Positions 61,220 to 64,000 of a stretch of DNA of 64,000 nucleotides are shown one piece after another. Position 1 is the stretch's first letter; each line of letters opens with the position of its first letter. Below the pieces are notes generated by a model. The model was given only the letters and a program-made list of their open reading frames with translations, did no database searches and was not told where the DNA came from. The position numbers and the translations under genes are program-made. This DNA is from Xiphophorus maculatus (taxonomy: Eukaryota > Chordata > Actinopteri > Cyprinodontiformes > Poeciliidae): the NCBI RefSeq assembly GCF_002775205.1, contig NC_036443.1, forward strand, positions 15,697,373-15,761,372, in the 5' to 3' direction.

Positions 61220-62689
61220 TTTGAAAAAAAGAAGAAAAAAAAAAGAGATATACAGTATATAATTTTTATTGTATTTCACCAGTTTGTATGACTTTGTGTT
61301 CAACTTTCCAACTAAATCCCTCCCAATTATTTCCAATACCATGTGGTGAAGATACTAAACAATAAATTTAAGATATTTTGGTCTGATCTGATGTTTCTAT
61401 AGAAAAACTGCTAATATAAACTTTCAAATCTTTAACAAGAACTGTAACATATATATAATTATAGTATATTAACACTATAATTATACACACTCTTGAATAA
61501 ATAGGACAGTAACACCAATTCCAGGATAAAATGCAGAGTCCAACAACATATTTCACCAGTATAATAAAAGTAAAAGTAAAATAGAACATTTTAAAACTCC
61601 TATAAATTCATTTGAAGCATCAGACTCCTAACTTTAATGCCATCTAAAATAGTAAAATAAAGTGGAGGAATGCTTGTGGAGGAAGCATTCAGGTTCCTCC
61701 ACAAATGCAGTCCTTATTAAAGGTGCATAAAGTCTCTCCATGTTTGGCACTGTAAAGTTGATATTTACTGACAGATATACGGTCAAGTTGATTGAAAGTT
61801 CTCACATCAGTAACTCTAAAACCTATAAGGCTCAATCTGAATATCTTTCTGAAAGATATCAATCAAGAATTCTCCACTGAAACATGTTGATTCAACCACA
61901 CAGCAGACAAGTCACATACAGGGATTGCATAAAAGGGAACACATTGAATAAAAGTTTTGTAGTCACACAAACCAAAATCATCATGACTTTGGGTAAAATT
62001 ATTAATGTGCATTGACAAATTTAAATAAGTATTAATACCACAATAATTTGCACTGAATGTGAAAACTGTTTTCAGATTGTCATTTAAAGCCCCGATGAAA
62101 ATGTATCACTTACTGTCAAGTTGTTAAATACAGCAGAACACTTTCAAGTATAGAGTTGATATGACTAGATGCATATATATTTTTGAAATGTGTTTTAAAG
62201 TTACATTTCTCCTACCGGTCTAAAAGAAGATCCACAGCAACACTCAAAAGATAGAATGAACGTTATTTGCATAAGTTTGAGCTAAGAGTCATGCATTATG
62301 TTTTGTTGTTTCCATTAATCCTAAATGAGCAATGACATTTGTTCTTTGCAGATGATTTATGACACATACTAATACAGCTACCATGGACACACCCAGTATG
62401 TTTCATTAACATCGAATGTAGAGACATCACAAATCACTGTTTCTGGCTCATAAAGCTAGTAAGTTAACCTGCAGGTTGGGTTCACAAGCATGCTGGAAAT
62501 CGGATTGGAGGGTATCAGACAACTTTGGGAGGAAATAGTTACAAAAATGTGTCTATGTGGAGCTATACAGAAGATTTATAAAGTATCATAACTGAAAAAA
62601 AAGGTTTTCTGAAAACACAGTCACCATGGTTGCCAACATCTTAAATTTTTTTTTATGATGGTGCGGCCCTGCAGGTTTGAAGGCCAAGC
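61220..62689 (-). other. faim2: faim2 3' untranslated region (likely)
   Basis: After the stop codon (62692-62690) no coding frame follows. Candidate AATAAA signals on the minus strand are at 61270-61265 and 61221-61216, just before the repeat block at 61200. The extent is inferred. Confidence 0.45.
61676..61702. repeat. Hairpin sequence in presumed faim2 3' UTR
   Basis: GTGGAGGAA (61676-61684) pairs with TTCCTCCAC (61694-61702) around nine bases. A second identical left arm lies at 61662-61670, so two alternative hairpins are possible. Confidence 0.8.
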
Positions 62690-63849
<1,160 letters not shown>

Positions 63850-64000
63850 CTAGAGATGGAGATAAAGAGAGAGAGAGAGAGGGAGCAGATACTTAAAATC
63901 AATTAACTGGACATATTAAAAAAGATGCATCTAAATATGGTGTTTGAATGTCAAGGTGTGTAAGTTAGGATTAGATAAGATAGTTTATTTGTCTTCCATG

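Larger units (their letters stand above)
59305..62689. other. Spacer between senp1 start and faim2 stop
   Basis: The senp1 promoter and leader should lie in about 59305-59650, which is richer in CpG than the surroundings and has a 9-bp-stem dyad at 59408-59432. From about 60490 to 61200 a DNA-transposon-like repeat is split by a second repeat (60653-60935). The faim2 3' UTR probably occupies the right part, down to about 61220. I see no gene; a 99-residue plus-strand frame at 60196-60495 runs into the transposon-like repeat and has no recognisable domain. Confidence 0.65.

Overview
The window is nuclear DNA of a ray-finned (teleost) fish. It is AT-rich, its genes are split by introns with GT-AG borders, and its introns and spacers carry repeat types typical of teleosts: Tc1-like transposon fragments, a tRNA-derived SINE, hAT-like and other short elements, and (CA)n, (TC)n and (GATA)n microsatellites. 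I see no bacterial, viral or plasmid features. Species cannot be named from the sequence alone. Repeat families were recognised from memory of teleost repeats, without a search.

Four protein-coding genes can be read. (1) lrp1, minus strand, only its first two coding exons: signal peptide at 18333-18261 and first LDL-receptor class A repeat at 5273-5133, separated by a 13 kb first intron. The rest of the gene lies left of the window. (2) rbms2, plus strand, complete: 13 coding exons from 25950 to 44837, 411 residues, two RRM domains. (3) senp1, minus strand, complete: 18 coding exons from 59304 down to 49724, 726 residues, with the intact SUMO-protease catalytic set His615/Asp632/Gln679/Cys685. 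(4) faim2 (LFG2/TMBIM family), minus strand, only its last three coding exons (63849 to 62690); its 5' part lies right of the window.

Layout: lrp1 and rbms2 are head to head across about 7.6 kb. rbms2 and senp1 are tail to tail; between their likely poly(A) signals (48009 and 48904) sits a Tc1-like fossil. senp1 and faim2 are tandem on the minus strand across about 3.4 kb filled largely by nested repeats. The human counterparts of all four lie on chromosome 12q13, so this is a piece of a conserved synteny block with local rearrangement. The genes do not form a pathway: an endocytic receptor, an RNA-binding protein, a deSUMOylase and an anti-apoptotic membrane protein.

I found no undescribed gene system. 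The points most worth a second look are a tandem CAG acceptor in rbms2 exon 2, two perfect CRE palindromes upstream of rbms2, a three-codon uORF four bases before the senp1 start, a (TG)10 tract just inside lrp1 intron 1, a 36-bp perfect palindrome in a 49-bp tandem array, a repeat nested within a repeat between senp1 and faim2, related direct repeats flanking lrp1 exon 2, and a small unexplained reading frame in rbms2 intron 1.
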